Below, in pieces: positions 12,030-24,870 of a stretch of DNA of 64,000 nt. Origin of the DNA: Parus major (lineage: Eukaryota; Chordata; Aves; Passeriformes; Paridae); assembly GCF_001522545.3 (NCBI RefSeq), contig NC_031769.1:126883896-126947895 (forward strand), written 5' to 3'. The number at the start of each line of letters is the position of its first letter. Within the stretch, counting starts at the first letter, position 1. Both the position numbers and the translations under genes were made by a program. The notes below the pieces were generated by a model. It was not told the origin of the DNA and ran no database searches. It was given only the letters and a program-made list of their open reading frames with translations.

Positions 12030-12560
12030 GCCATTTAAATTTCCATATTTTATAACACTTCAGCAACAAATTTACATATTTCCTGGAATCTGCAGATATA
12101 AAAGCGGTAAAACACTCCAGGCATTATTAGATAGTAGATTATAACCCATTACTATTGTTTCAATTAGCAATGTAAAAGTGACCTGCAGTGTTCAGATGAC
12201 CCACTAATGGATTTAAATGCTTTCAAATATTAATGCAGGTTTTCTAAAGATGAATCCCAAACCCATTATTCCTGGAATAACCGTGAGCTGAAAAGCTGGC
12301 AATGATTGTGCATTATGTGGAAAGGCTCATGGTTAATTAAATGAATACCTAGCATTACACTGTTCACTTTAGTGCTACAAAATTATTTCTCATTGATTTT
12401 TACATTCTGAGCCTGTGATTCAATTTACTTCTGCAATTTGTGTTGTTGTGTCAATAAAACAGAACTGCTTGAAGATGGAAGCATTAGAGAGGGATACATA
12501 CATTAAGGCCCAATGAAAACCGTAGTTTTCCTATTTTTTGCCCTGATGAAATATCACTTG
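12030..12560. promoter_or_regulatory. Candidate long conserved non-coding element
   Basis: About 500 bases of complex AT-rich sequence with no low-complexity runs and no transposon. There are frequent TAAT or ATTA cores, an 8-bp TTAATTAA palindrome at 12333-12340, and scattered retained CpGs in GATAAAAGCGG-like and AACCGTG-like contexts. This is the texture I associate with vertebrate CNEs. No conservation data were available. Confidence 0.25.
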
Positions 12561-13464
12561 TAGGCATCACTTAGTTATGTATTATTAATATAATTTTTGT
12601 TTGTTTCCATCTGCTCTTTCTCCATTTTTATATTCAGGAGCTGGAATGTTAGTGATTACTTAAGGGTGAGTAGCTAATTTTTCAGTAACAAGTTCTCCTA
12701 CTATCAAGAACAAAAGCACCATCAACACAAGTCTGTTATTTCATGTTAAATGGACTAGAAGGATTCAATTCATCAAAGCAATCATGCTGGAGATCCAGGG
12801 AGTTTTTAATTAGGCAAATACATGAATGTGAATTTTGAAGTTATCAAAATTGATAATTCTGAGAATTTAATGTAGAATCAGAATAATTCCTGCATGGGTT
12901 TTGGGAAATGCTCACTCTCTTTGGTGTACAAAACTGCCTGGAAGAAGGGGTATGAAGTCTTTCCATGGAGATGCTCACTGAGGGAAATGGATGCAAGTAA
13001 GATCTCTTGTGGGTTGTAATACTTCACTGCTAGTTTTCTGGATACTTTTATTGTCTAAAGAGGGGCTTGTGTGCTACTTCTGCACATTTTCTATGACTGA
13101 TTCAATAAGTTTGTCAAGGATCCTTGGTTTTGACCACCTGAAATTGTTTGTAGAACACATGCATTTTATGGCATCTAAAAATATTTTAAATTAATCCCCT
13201 TTATGCTTGTCTTATGCTATGTATATAGTGAATGGAGGAACATTTTCCTTACCTTTCTCTTGGGTAACAAATTTAAGTAAATTTGCTCTCCAGAGTCAGA
13301 AAGAATTGATAATAAGCACTATATGTCAAATCCTAAGCTGTCTGCAACCCTAGACAGATAGGGATCAGGCTTCACAATGAGTTTAGCTAACAGCAAGATC
13401 TTCACAGAAATGCACTTACAGATCTACTTCTGTTGCATTGTACCCAAGTCATCATTCATTCATG
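12561..13464. other. Unique non-coding sequence
   Basis: AT-rich sequence leading into the triplet microsatellite. No exon, RNA gene or transposon recognised. Confidence 0.5.
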
Positions 13465-13534
13465 GTTGTTGTTGTTGTTGTTATTATTAGTAATAATAAT
13501 AATAATAATAATATCATCATCATCATCATCATCA
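13465..13534. repeat. Compound triplet microsatellite GTT / AAT / ATC
   Basis: Three adjoining trinucleotide arrays. GTT units pass into a few ATT units, then about six AAT units, then about seven ATC units, ending at 13534. Both strands stay open through it, giving artefactual poly-Ile, poly-Ser, poly-Asp and poly-Asn peptides that should not be read as protein. Confidence 0.95.
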
Positions 13535-15804
13535 AGTTTTTTGAGTGGGTGTGCAAATCTCAGTTTTCTTACATCAGGAAAAATGAGGAGTAATTCCATT
13601 AGAGCCAGTGCAACTGTAATGATGTAAAAACCAGTGTAGGTGAGAAGATAATCAGGCCCACACCGTTCATTGTGTGACACAGTCCTGTAATCACTTACTT
13701 GCATGAGTAATGCTGTCTTCAGGAAGTTCACCGAGTTCAATTGGATTATTTGCATGAGTAAGTATCCCCTCATGTGTGTGCACCCTATTTTCATATGTTC
13801 AGTGCTTCCAAAAGGGAAACTAACTATAAACTGGCATTGTGAAGAAACATAAGATATAAACCACTATAATAAATGTGTAAAAATTGAATTGAATTAGAAA
13901 TATTAAAAAATGCACAAAAAAAAAATAAAATCAAAGAGAACAAACTTGGTTTTGCTTCAGGGCACTGCTTTTCAGAAACCAGAAGGTGTGTCAGAAAATC
14001 CCATTCGAAGTTAGGATCATTATAATCTCAGATAATTAAATGGCTAGGGAGCTGTTCTGTGTTCACCAACTAGGACAATGCATTCCAAACTAAAATGCAC
14101 TTATGTGTAGCCTCACTTAGAGCATTAGCCATTACTTGAACCTTGACCATGAGCACTCAGTGTGACAGTAACCAGTTTTGCATCCAGAGCAGGCTAAATG
14201 AGGATGCACGTTTGTGATATGGATTAGACAATTTTTATGATGGCTGAAAAAAACAGAAGGTTTGCAACTGGCTTAACTGGAAAAAGATCTGGCTTTCATT
14301 ACTACAGGTAAGCAGTCCTGAACATAATGAAAGATTTCCTGCAAAATGGGATCATTCTTAGGATTCTTACATAGGAAAAATTTTATGATCTATGATCTGT
14401 AGGTAAATACTATTTATGTACTTTGTATTCTTAGTGGACGAAAATGTTATTTATTCATTAAAAATGTTTTTTAAAAAAAAATCTCCTAGCCACTCTATTC
14501 CTATAATGAATTCATTCTCATTTTATCACTCTCTGGAATGCTATTTCCTTTTCCTTCCACTTAGCAGAAAAAATGTAAATACGATTATTTTCCCCTTGAT
14601 ATGTTGTCCATTAAGCTATAAAATACAGTGAACAAGCCCCAGTAGTTTGGCTTGTAGAGAGTCGCTTCCTGAAGCTGAAGTGAGGAAAGCCAGCTGTGCT
14701 CTAGTAGCACATCCCTCAGCTGTGAGGAGGTGGTGGTGGATAGGAGATGCTATTTCAGGAACTTTCATGGCACAGAGACTACCATCCCTTCACAGATAGG
14801 ATCACTAAGACAGAAGTCCATTAATATCTATTTTAGTATCTGTTTTCACTAAGTGAGAAGTACAGGGCTTGGATTCAGAAAATTGGGAATGAGAGGCCTT
14901 AACACAACAGATAAAAGTACCAAAAATTGAGGGATTCAGGCACCTAAGCAGTCAAGAGGAAACTCAGGAAGTATATGAGCAAGCCATCACAGTTTTGCAA
15001 CCCCCAGGCTGGTAGGGCACCTGCTGTTATGCAGGTAAATACTCCTGTAGTCATGCCTTTTCTTCTCTGGTCCTTATTTTGAGTCAGAGAAATTTTAGTT
15101 CCTTTCTATTGAGCAGTTTAGCTTCAACAAACAGAACCTGAAGCCCAGATCACCTACTCCTCAAGCTGGTGTACTGAGCATCAGGCTCTCCCTCTGCGGT
15201 CCTCCATTAGCCAACATTTGCACAGGACTGTGCCACAGTCTGCCTTGACTGAGACACTGCTTTCCTGGAGGGGATTTTAGGTCTTTAACGCTGGTCTTAA
15301 TTCGATGTGTAAAAAAGGACTGAAATGAAGCGTCTGACTCAAAAAAGAAAACAGTGGTTTAGATCTCTCTCTCTCTGAAGTTCTCTCTTGTCTGAGCTAT
15401 TTTGTCCCCTCTGCCTACCTCTCGTGGATCTCCTGCTCCAGCTGGGAGCTGCTGTGTGGGACCTTAGGCCAGTAGCTGTGTGCCTGGTGGTCACCACGAG
15501 TCAGTAGAGATGGTGCACACCCGTTCCCCTCCAGCCTGCACAGGAAACGGGGAGGGAAGAGGATCTTTTCTCCTCTGGCTGTGCCCACAGGGGAGATGTC
15601 TTCCAACCTGCTTTCTTTGGTGTTGCTGTTGGCAGAGAGAGACGTGAACGCCAAAATCCCATGCAGGTTCATTCACTCCTGCTTTGTAGATGCTGTAATC
15701 CCTGCTCAGACTTTGTGCAGCTTCATCTCACTCAGGTCTCCAGCACTGAATTTCACAAAGTTCGATCTAACTATAAGAATTTAACACTGACCATATTTCT
15801 TGGC

Positions 15805-15834
15805 TTTTTTTTTTTTTTTTTTGGAGGGGGGGGG
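15805..15834. repeat. T18-GGA-G9 homopolymer junction
   Basis: Eighteen T residues, then GGA, then nine G residues. A slippage-prone site where base counts may be unreliable. Confidence 0.9.
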
Positions 15835-17383
15835 AGGCTGTTGGATGTTTGTTTATTTAGCAGTAGATATTCCTTCAAAAATTCCTGTATTTCCTAGTCA
15901 TTGTTTTAAAAAGCGAATTTTACCAAGGTGAGACAGAATTTGGTCCCTTTTAGATATGCATGTGATGTGATTACAAGCGTTCAAGATTAAATTACACAAA
16001 CAGAAAAACAAATATCCTGTGTAAAAGCTATTCTGTAAAAGCTATATAGTCTAATTAGAAAGACAGAAACAAAAATCATTATGGCAATAAAGAATTAGAG
16101 CACAATAAAGAATATAGATTTTTGAAATTTATTGTAGAGTACCAACACCTTGTATAGATTATAGAGCTGTGAGGACATAATTTGGAGAAATGTTTACTTA
16201 CCAATAATACATTGTGTAACTGTTTAGGAGTTTCCTTTAGAATTCCGAATTTTTAATAAAAAATAAAAAGAAATCTATTGTTTGAACAGAAGACATAGGG
16301 AATTTTACAAATTTTACAAATAGATAGCAGTTACATATCCAAGATTTATCATTAAGTTGGAAAAATGTAACTGAATTTGGAAGAAATTCTGGAAAAAAAA
16401 GGGAAAGGTACAGGATAAAAGCTTTTTTTATACTAAGATTAAAAAATCTGAACGGCATTTTATGCAAAGCTTGAAGTGAATTCAGATCCTTTGTTATGGT
16501 TCACGTATTTTCAGCTTCCCACATTTAATCATAACAGGCTCCTTGTGGTTTAATTATGATCAGAGTTCTGAAGATGATTCAACCACTTGCACCGAGAATT
16601 TGACTTGCATTGATCAGAAAAAAAATATCTCCAAGTCTTAATTAACCATTTAACTGAAAAACATTCCTTTCCTGAGACCCTGCTTTATGCTGTGATAAAC
16701 TAAAGGTGTGTAAACCCTGAATCATAACCTGGGAAATACATATAATAGCTGCTTAAAAGCTATAAATAAGATTGCAAGTAAATATGTTGGTATGAATTTA
16801 ACCCCTTTGTATACAAGCTTGTACATGGGTTTCGTTTGGGACTGAACCAGTTTTGGGGAAGAAGTAGTGAATACATGCTGTACACATTTAGTAGAACTCA
16901 GGTGTGGATATATGCTATAGGGCAGTAGTCCCTGCAAAAATAAGCGTGGGTTTTTCAGAAAGGCTAAAGGTGTACTGAATTCTATGGGTCTAGAGGGAGG
17001 TAGTTGTTGAATTCTTGTGAAAATCCCATTCCCTGCTCATGAAATGTATTCACTACAGCATCAGTGGGAGTGCAAAACCTCTAGGTATTCTAATTTGCCC
17101 TCAGTATTTCAGTCTAAAATGAAGGAAGTCTTTCAGCTGGGACAAATTTCACAGTTACAAGAACAGATCCTAAGACTGATTACACCTCTAGCTCAATGAC
17201 CAGTTTTAGTGACTTGATAGAAACAAGTGTATGTAAACTTTGCCTTTGACAGAAAAAGAAAAAGCCTTTTTTTCCCACTTATGTAATATAATATAGAAAG
17301 GGTCAAGATGACTGATTCTATTTCTAAAATAATTTCTAGCAGTGAAAAACCTTATTGAAGAGATTACTTGAAAAGTGAGGGTA

Positions 17384-17399
17384 TGTATATATATATATA
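17384..17399. repeat. TA-rich microsatellite
   Basis: Short alternating TA/GTA run of ordinary type. Confidence 0.8.
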
Positions 17400-18439
17400 C
17401 ACATATAGAAACCTAAACCAACAAAAAATGCATAAAACTCTTCCATTTGACAATTAAATTCTAGTTCACTTGATAATTTTTGCTTTAAATCAGACTAGAT
17501 TAGGAGATAATAAAAACATACCTGCTTACTCACATGAGGAAATTCAGGAAATGAAAGCAAGAAATTTACATAAACATTGGATGAGCTCACACATGCATTG
17601 ACCCAAACTTTATATTAAATAGAACGGCAGATAGATGCATAGTACAGAAGTATAAAACTGAAAAATCTGTTCTTATTTGTATGCTATTAGAATGAAGCTT
17701 TTTAAAAAGATTGCTGCTTCTGCCAGTCCGTAAACCATAACATTACTGGACAAAAATTCCTGTGTACGCAAAGATCTGTTCTTTGTTAACCTTTAATTTC
17801 TTCAATTTTCAGTCCTGTTATAGATTGTCCAACGGAACTAATCCAGAGCATTTTGTACTCAGAAGTAGCTGCTGGACATCATCACAAATTCCCACCTCTG
17901 TGGATCTCTCAAGGTGTCAAGTTGTAACGACTTAATCAAGGACAGATCTTGAAATTCTTAAAAATCATGCATGCCTTTGAAAGAAGGCTGAGAAATATGA
18001 ATTTAAGAAGAAAATGCAAAATTTGACACAATTCCAGAAAATATTTTTTAACTTAAAAATGAAATAAAAGTCAGCTGAAAATTTGCATTGAAATTAGTGT
18101 GCAGCAACCTTGTTTGAGATAAGATTAAACTGCTGCAATGCTGAAATTTGTTGTTGATAAGGAAGCTTAAATGTATTACACTATGCTGTATTTTGCCTCC
18201 CTTTCACTCAGAAAGTGTATTCATTATAATAAATTCACACTTTACTATGTAAAATTCATTCGTATAGCCAGAAGCTTATAAAAAGAATATAGACTAAAGA
18301 GCAAGTTGCATAATGAGATCTAATCTATGTAAAATAAGTCCCAGAAGAAATGTCCTTTACTTTGATCATATCCCTTGAAACAAGATCCCCTGCTGGAAAC
18401 CACAATAAAATGAGAGCTTGGGAAACTCGCCTGGCAAGC

Positions 18440-18570
18440 AAGTTAGGTTTTTAAAAACAAAAGCTCGCCAAGCCCACCGACCTCATGATCCCAGACAAAA
18501 CGTAATTAAGGCTAATAAAATCTTTCAGACTCCCTGAGGCTTAATGGGAGAATAAAGATTTTGGGGGGCT
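18440..18570. promoter_or_regulatory. Candidate conserved non-coding block
   Basis: Dense, repeat-free sequence with retained CpGs (CTCGCC twice, CCGACC, ACGTAATTA) and a TAATTA core at 18503-18508. The retained CpGs stand out from the CpG-poor surroundings. Enhancer-like by inspection only. Confidence 0.22.
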
Positions 18571-21249
18571 CACGGTAGGAATCCTGAGCTCTCCTCTCTG
18601 CCTCTGTGCGCTGAAAGCCTCAGCTTGCTGCCATATGCAGGAAAAGACCCAAAGTCCATCCAGAGGCAGGTGGCCAAGGGGACATCCCTCCTCAGCTCAC
18701 ACATGTGCACAGACACACACTCACACCCCCCTGCATCAGAGGACTCAGCAGCCCCTCTGGGTTCCAGAGTGTTTTAGTGCTGGCTGATGTCTCTGATGCA
18801 CAGGAACAATTTCCGAGTTTTCTTTGCCACCAGCACAGTGGGTGAATCACCACCGCTGGGAGATTAAAACGTTAAATTAATTTTTTTAAAGTGCTTTGCT
18901 CTTGCAGGATGAAAGGTGTTATGCAAATATAACATGTCCTTAGCATGAACTAAGAAGTTAGAAGGACATGTTGTATTGGCCATCAGTGTAAACTACCAGC
19001 AAATAGCACCCTGTGCCTGAAGGGGAAATGCAAAGAAAACCAGTCATTTCTTCAGCAGCTGTATTTCCTTTATATTGTACTTCAATATTCTTGTATATTG
19101 TATCTTGTATATTCTTAATACTAAGAATAATGTCAGTCATGAAACAAGATATATAAATCATTGCTTATCAGGGAGACACTAACATCTTAAAAAGGAAATT
19201 AAATCATTAATGTAGAAATGTATTACTTTCTTCCTGATGTGGCAAGCAGCCTGAGAGTGTTATTATAGAAACACACTACTTGAGCACCCTCAGTGCACCC
19301 TCCAAGGTAATCACAGGTGCTGGGTGTGCAGCAGGACAAGGAGGTGAAGATGGGGGGCCTCTACATCGGAAGCAAAGATGTTGGAAACAAAGGACTTGCT
19401 TTCCTGCACACAGAGAAGAGTGCAATCAATTTATTTTGTTTTCTGTAGGAATGGTGAGCTGAATTACTTTCCAGTCACCTGTCTGCTGTGCCTTGCACTC
19501 AGGACAGATCTGAGGGAAGTGATTTGTCCTGCTGTCCTGGTAAGGCTGAATTGGTCAAATTTCCTGCCTCACTGTGGTGTCCCAGCATGCTTGGATGAAT
19601 CCTATTCAAAAGCTGAGCGCAGCAGCAGTTTTATTCCGTCTCTCTTCTTCCTCTGACCATCAGGAGCAATGTGGGGTGAAGGTGTTTTCCAGCAGTGAGT
19701 TAGCCATTGCCCAAGCTCGAAGTGCAGCTTGAGCTTCCCGGTGTGCCAGTGAGCTGGTGCAAGTGCTGCCTAAAACGTGCCACTACCCCAAGCCCCAAGG
19801 ACATCAGGGACAACAACCAGCTTCTGGGGCCAGCAGGAGTCACAGAATGCAGAAGCTGGGGAAGGCACCTTGGCTCGGCCTGCAAAACTTCCATAATTAT
19901 TTTGTGAATAAAATTTCACAATGCCGCCCCTTGTTTTGGTCCATTTTGGGTCAGCAGCTGACCACCCACAGAAACAGGTTATGATGTTGGAAGGTGACTA
20001 GCAGCACCTCCTGTGTTCTGCTGGGATCAGGATGTGGTGCTGGGGCGAGAGAAACCCACTGGCCCCACCACTCTTCCCCAGAATTACTTCCCACCGTCCC
20101 AAAAGGACCAGCACTGCATTACCAACCCTTTAATTAGCCAGCCTGCCCCTGTCCTTTCCCTGTCCTTTCCCTTGTCCCCTTAGAGCAGAGGAGCAGGGTA
20201 GCCACAAGGGAACAGAGAAAAGGTCTGTGCTGTCTCTCTGCCACCAGTACACATGGGCAACATGCTCTGTCCATTTGTGCTGAGATGATGAAAGGTAATA
20301 ATTGTTTCAGTATTTCTCTAATAGCTCTTTTCCCCATTTGGCTTCATTTCATATATACACTAACCAGTTTACAAATACTGCTATCAAGGCTGAGTTGTGA
20401 AAAGTTTATCTAATGTATGACTTGCTTTAAAGACTGTTAGAAGAATTACTTCTGCATAATAAAACCTCGGGAATACACAAGTGATCTTAAGAAATACAGT
20501 ATGACTGCTGTCTGGTTTCCCATTGCCTTTGTAGTTGCTGAGACACTATAACATTATTTAATTAGCTAAAATTTCCTCTCTCTTGAGGATGGAAACTCAA
20601 TGAAATGTCAAGAATGCTGTCAGTCTGCTTCGGGCTAAACTCATTACACAAAGGCTCACGATAAAAATAGTCCAAGACAGATTATTTTGTTGCAAAACAT
20701 AGGCCCACACAACTTATGCCTCAGAAAACAGATGTGGAATTCACGCAAGTGCTGCATTTTGAGGGTTAATGGGACTGTTAAGTTCCACCAGACAATTACA
20801 AATGTTATGTGCTTCCACTGTTCTATATGTATATATCCGACCAGTAAAAAGAAAAAGACTAAATCCTGTCTGTGATTTCTCAGAGACTGATGAGGGATAG
20901 TCTTACATTGGTCAAAGGATGATATGAAATCTATATCTTTCCTCTAAAAATTCACCTTTTCCCATCATTGAGAGAGTGAGCAGATATTGCATTTTAAGGA
21001 AAACCTGACAAGGAGCAAAGAAAAAAATTGTTTCATTTAGTCTGAATTATAATTGATATTTCAGAATACATGTGCTCATTACTAAGCATAATAAAATTTG
21101 GCATTTTCTATTGTCAGAGGATTTATAAAGGCTAAATTTCTTGATTTATTTAAATAGACAGATAGGAAAGAGCAAACTACAAAAACAAGTGCTATATACT
21201 GAAGGCATGTGAATTACCTCCTTCCCAAGGATAATGCAAATTAGAAGTA
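18571..21249. other. Unique non-coding sequence, partly GC-richer
   Basis: 19.7-20.3 kb is richer in GC than the surroundings and contains GGTCAGC-A-GCTGACC, a perfect 7-bp-arm palindrome at 19949-19963. Overlapping 60-90 codon frames on both strands here reflect composition rather than a gene. No transposon recognised. Confidence 0.5.
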
Positions 21250-21450
21250 TGTAAAGCTTTGTCTGCACCTGGGATCTTTAATGAAGATAAAGAAAAATCA
21301 GACGGAGATTCTCCTGGGAAAAGAGAGGATCGTTATTTGAATAACCTGCAGTGAATTCTAATCAATGCAACGTGACTTTGAAAATGAATATGGTTTTTCA
21401 ACCCGCTGTACATGAGCCATAATATTAATCATAACTTCATGGTACAGTAA
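21250..21450. promoter_or_regulatory. Candidate conserved non-coding block
   Basis: Repeat-free block with TTAATGA and ATTAATCAT cores and four CpGs in otherwise CpG-poor DNA. Call by texture only. Confidence 0.18.
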
Positions 21451-24400
21451 AGCCCATGACAAATGGTTATTCAGTGGACTAACAAAAAGACCATTCATAG
21501 TGGGAGGAAGGTAAGGGCATATATAGAGTAATTTATTTCTGTTTTGTTTGCAAAAGCATCTGTCTAAATATACTCATATACCTATGCATTTATGTGAACA
21601 TGCACATACGTACTTGTACCCACATGTGTGTGCCCCCAGTTTAGCACATAAGCATGAAATAGGTTAATTTTCCTTCAGGAGTAACATGAACAAGCATTGT
21701 CTAATCTTGTTATTCCTCAAAGAGTATTATTTAGTATTACAGTAGTTAACACAAAGCTTGAGATAATTTTTTTGAACCCAGATTTTCTGGATGTTTTAGT
21801 CATGTATCTTCTCGTGTTTGAAGCCTCTATTGTGCCTCTAAAAGGCTGGAGGTAATTTGTGTCTCCTTTCCACTACTAAGCTTTGTTCACTCTCCTGGAT
21901 GTGTAGGAAGGGTTTAACATAAAGCATGGTTCACTGGCTGCAACATAGAAACACCACGCTCATTTATTTACCTAGAGTACAGAACACAACTTTCATGTAT
22001 TTATTCCATCTCAAGAATTCAAATCAATAAATTTTTTGACTTTTTCACTATTAACGTGTTTATATCAGTGAAACAAGCTGTGTCAAAAATCAGACTTTCA
22101 AAGAAGCCCCTCTGAGGGAAATCAGAGGCATTTTGCAATGTTTTTTAAAGGGTGAGTGCATATTTTAGCCAGAGGGTTATTTTTGTGGGATACAGTGAAG
22201 TAAATATATCTTGTTTTGTTGATGTGATGTGGTGAGGATGTTCATATATAAGCACTAAAATGTGACAAGCCATGCCATAAAATGCTATGCACTGACATGT
22301 GTGATGAGATGTTTTATCTTCCCCACTGTATCCATCTCCCACTTGCAAGTGGCATTTGTCACCTTTGCCTGTGGGTGGATGCTCACTCGAGTTCTGGCCA
22401 GGCAGGGAGCTCCAGTGGGGTGACCATGACCTCCAGCACCATGGAGGGCTTGGGGTTGTGTGGGGATGGTGGCTGTGTCTGTACAACACGTGTGTAACCA
22501 CATTAATAGACTCACATTTTTACTAAAGCACAACTGCTGCCTGCAGCAGCCCTCAGGCAAAAGCTCAAGAAGAGCGTAAGGACCTCGAAGGTTAAGCTCA
22601 AGATCTGTCAGTCTTGGGTAAGAGGCAGACTGTAGAGCTAAAGGCCTTCCACTTGCACCTTACCACCCAGCCTTGGACTATAGACTTATATAGGCTTAGG
22701 CTGTAGACTGATAGCACACACCTATCATGTATTGGTGATCTGGGGCAGGAGAGGCTGTCTTTCCTATATCTAAAGTATCAGTAGCACAAAAAAAAAAAAA
22801 AATAAGAGCAGATATATGAAAGAGGGAGTCATTGTGGCCACCTAGCTGAGCGTGTGCTCAGAGTGCAAAAAATCAACAAAATCCCTGACTGGAAATACTA
22901 TTGGGACACCTAGAAGATGTGGCATCATAACATTTATCTTTGCAGTATTATTTCTTTTGTAAAATCATGTTTTTAAAAACTCCAAAGCAAACAAAGAGCC
23001 ACAAGGTAATTTGGATCGGTTGAAGGAAAGTCGTGGTTGCAGAGCAGCTCAACCTGGGTAGCTTCCCAAAACAAAGGGTAAGGAGTGACTTGGTCAAAGT
23101 GCAAATATCTTTTTGGGCTGGAGATTACTTGAAGCACAAGGCTGTTTAGCTTAAGAATCATCTAGAAAAGAGTTTAATTTTTACTGCTTCAAAAGAAGAC
23201 TGGATAGCTTTGTAGAGAAGATGCCAGAGTTCCTTTGAACAGTGTGGGTGTGATGTAAAAAATGTTTGGTGAAATCTTATATTCTGTGTTAATGAAGTTG
23301 TCAAAACTATGCACAGGTTCCTTTAGGACTGTTTCTGCCTTTGCCCATTAATACTGACCAGTTTGATGCATATTCTGTTTTAAGCTATATCATGGTGTTC
23401 CCATAGATTTGGTCTTTCCACAAGATTTCTGCTAAAGGATGAAGAAACATACAAGTCATTCAGTGGTTGCAGAGAGGTGCCATCACCAGAATCTCCCAGT
23501 ACTTCTCTTGCCCATTGTCCTTGGTCTTACCTGGTTTGAACCTGAAGCTAGCCTGCTGTGGCTTGCTGCAGCACCTGGGAAGACATGGTTTTGATGTGCT
23601 TTATTTTACAAGGTGCCTGATTTAGCTGCATTTCATGTTGTGAATTTAAACCGTTGGTTTTCTGTTGCTTATTTTTTCTTATGTAAGGCTGTCTATAAGA
23701 AGAGAATAAATAGCTGAAGTGGTGGAACAAGCTGCTCTCACACTCCTCTTGAAGAAGCTTGAAGCAGCAATATGGACATAGTCCTAAGCCTCTCCTAAGC
23801 TAGCCAGATCTGAAACCTGAAGTCACAAGGAGTAAACATTCACTGTTGGGGCTCAAACTGACTGTCCCATTTTCATATTCCATGTCTTGGAAAGAAATGT
23901 TTGGATATCATGACAGTGCTAACTTTAATAAGTGTACTAATTAATGCCATTAAAACGACTCTAAATGATTAAACTATGATGCTCACAAACTTGGATCTAT
24001 CTACGCCTAAATAAATGAAAGGTTTATCTAAATGTGTTTTTGTTTCTAACTATGCCATATCTTTGGATGCTTACGGTACTCAAAAAACATCTGATCTTTG
24101 GTTGTATGTGTCTTCAAATACATAACTATATAACTAAACTGTCCTGTTTCTTACTGTTAGTTTTACCTAAACCATTAGGGAAAGCTTAATTGGGAATTAG
24201 ACTTGTATTGTTGAAAACTACCTGATATTTAGAAGAAGGAATAGCAAGAGTTGTACATATCTATAAATCTATATATCTTAATTTGTGCTAGTGGATTTAT
24301 CTTCAATAAACTAAAGAATAGAAGTTTATTTTCAAAGCAGTTTTAAATGCATCCGTTTAGGAGTGATCCCAGGAAGTGCTTCCTGTGTATCTGCTCATGT

Positions 24401-24749
24401 CCATGTTAAAAGCAAGAATCACCACAGCATGAAAATTCATTCAATAAATGAATAAAATTTTGAGCCCAGTGAAGTCACAGGTAGTACAGACACGGAGTTT
24501 AGTGGAGTCAGCATCACCCATGAGTTTTGGTTGCATTTTCACCCTATTTGAATGTTATAGGAGACACTGAAGTTACAGAAAGAGACAGAATGCAGCCACT
24601 CCCACATAACAGAGAGGGCAGAGAGGAAAGAAAGTTCACCTCCATCCACCAGAGAAGAGAGACATACTTTAAATTTATTTTGTTCTTATTTCATAGTGAT
24701 TTAAAATGCATAAATATTTTTCAAATTCCTTTAACAGTTGTAGTTACAA
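21451..24749. other. Unique non-coding sequence
   Basis: Includes A15 at 22788-22802 and a GC-richer patch at 22320-22480. No exon, RNA gene or transposon recognised. The 118-codon minus-strand frame at 22145-22501 has no recognisable domain and overlaps other frames on both strands. Confidence 0.5.
22788..22802. repeat. A15 homopolymer
   Basis: Fifteen consecutive A residues. No retroposon body recognised directly upstream. Confidence 0.9.
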
Positions 24750-24870
24750 ATTCACAGAACCACAGGATTGTTGAATTTGTAAAGCCCCTATGGAGGTCAC
24801 CTGGTCCAGTCCTTAAGGATGATCACCCAGAGCCAGTTGCCCAAAGGCATGTATTCAGTCTCTACTGGAT
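24750..24870 (-). mobile_element. CR1 LINE 3'-terminal fragment
   Basis: The plus strand shows the complement of a CR1 tail. A degenerate TTCACAGAACCACAGGATTG at 24751 is followed by GGAGGTCACCTGGTCCAGTCC near 24793 and AGAGCCAGTTGCCCA near 24829. That order and spacing is the CR1 3' end read in reverse. Only about 120 bases survive, typical of 5'-truncated CR1 copies. It is non-coding. The right boundary is approximate. Confidence 0.8.

Larger units (their letters stand above)
13535..18439. other. Unique non-coding sequence
   Basis: Nearly 5 kb without a recognisable transposon or exon. Minor simple sequence includes T18 (15805-15822) followed by GGA and G9 (15826-15834), and a TA run at 17384-17399. 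A GC-richer patch at 15400-15680 carries several CpGs and a GTGGTCACCAC near-palindrome close to 15487. No open frame resembles a protein. Confidence 0.5.

Noticed and set aside
13433..13794. Plus- and minus-strand peptides with poly-Ile, poly-Ser, poly-Asp and poly-Asn
   Set aside because: They are translations of the triplet microsatellite, with no similarity to a protein outside it.
22428..22450. REST/RE1-like site (CAGCACCATGGA core)
   Set aside because: The left half matches well, but the right half has GGAGGG where GGACAG is expected. One imperfect site without conservation data is not enough.
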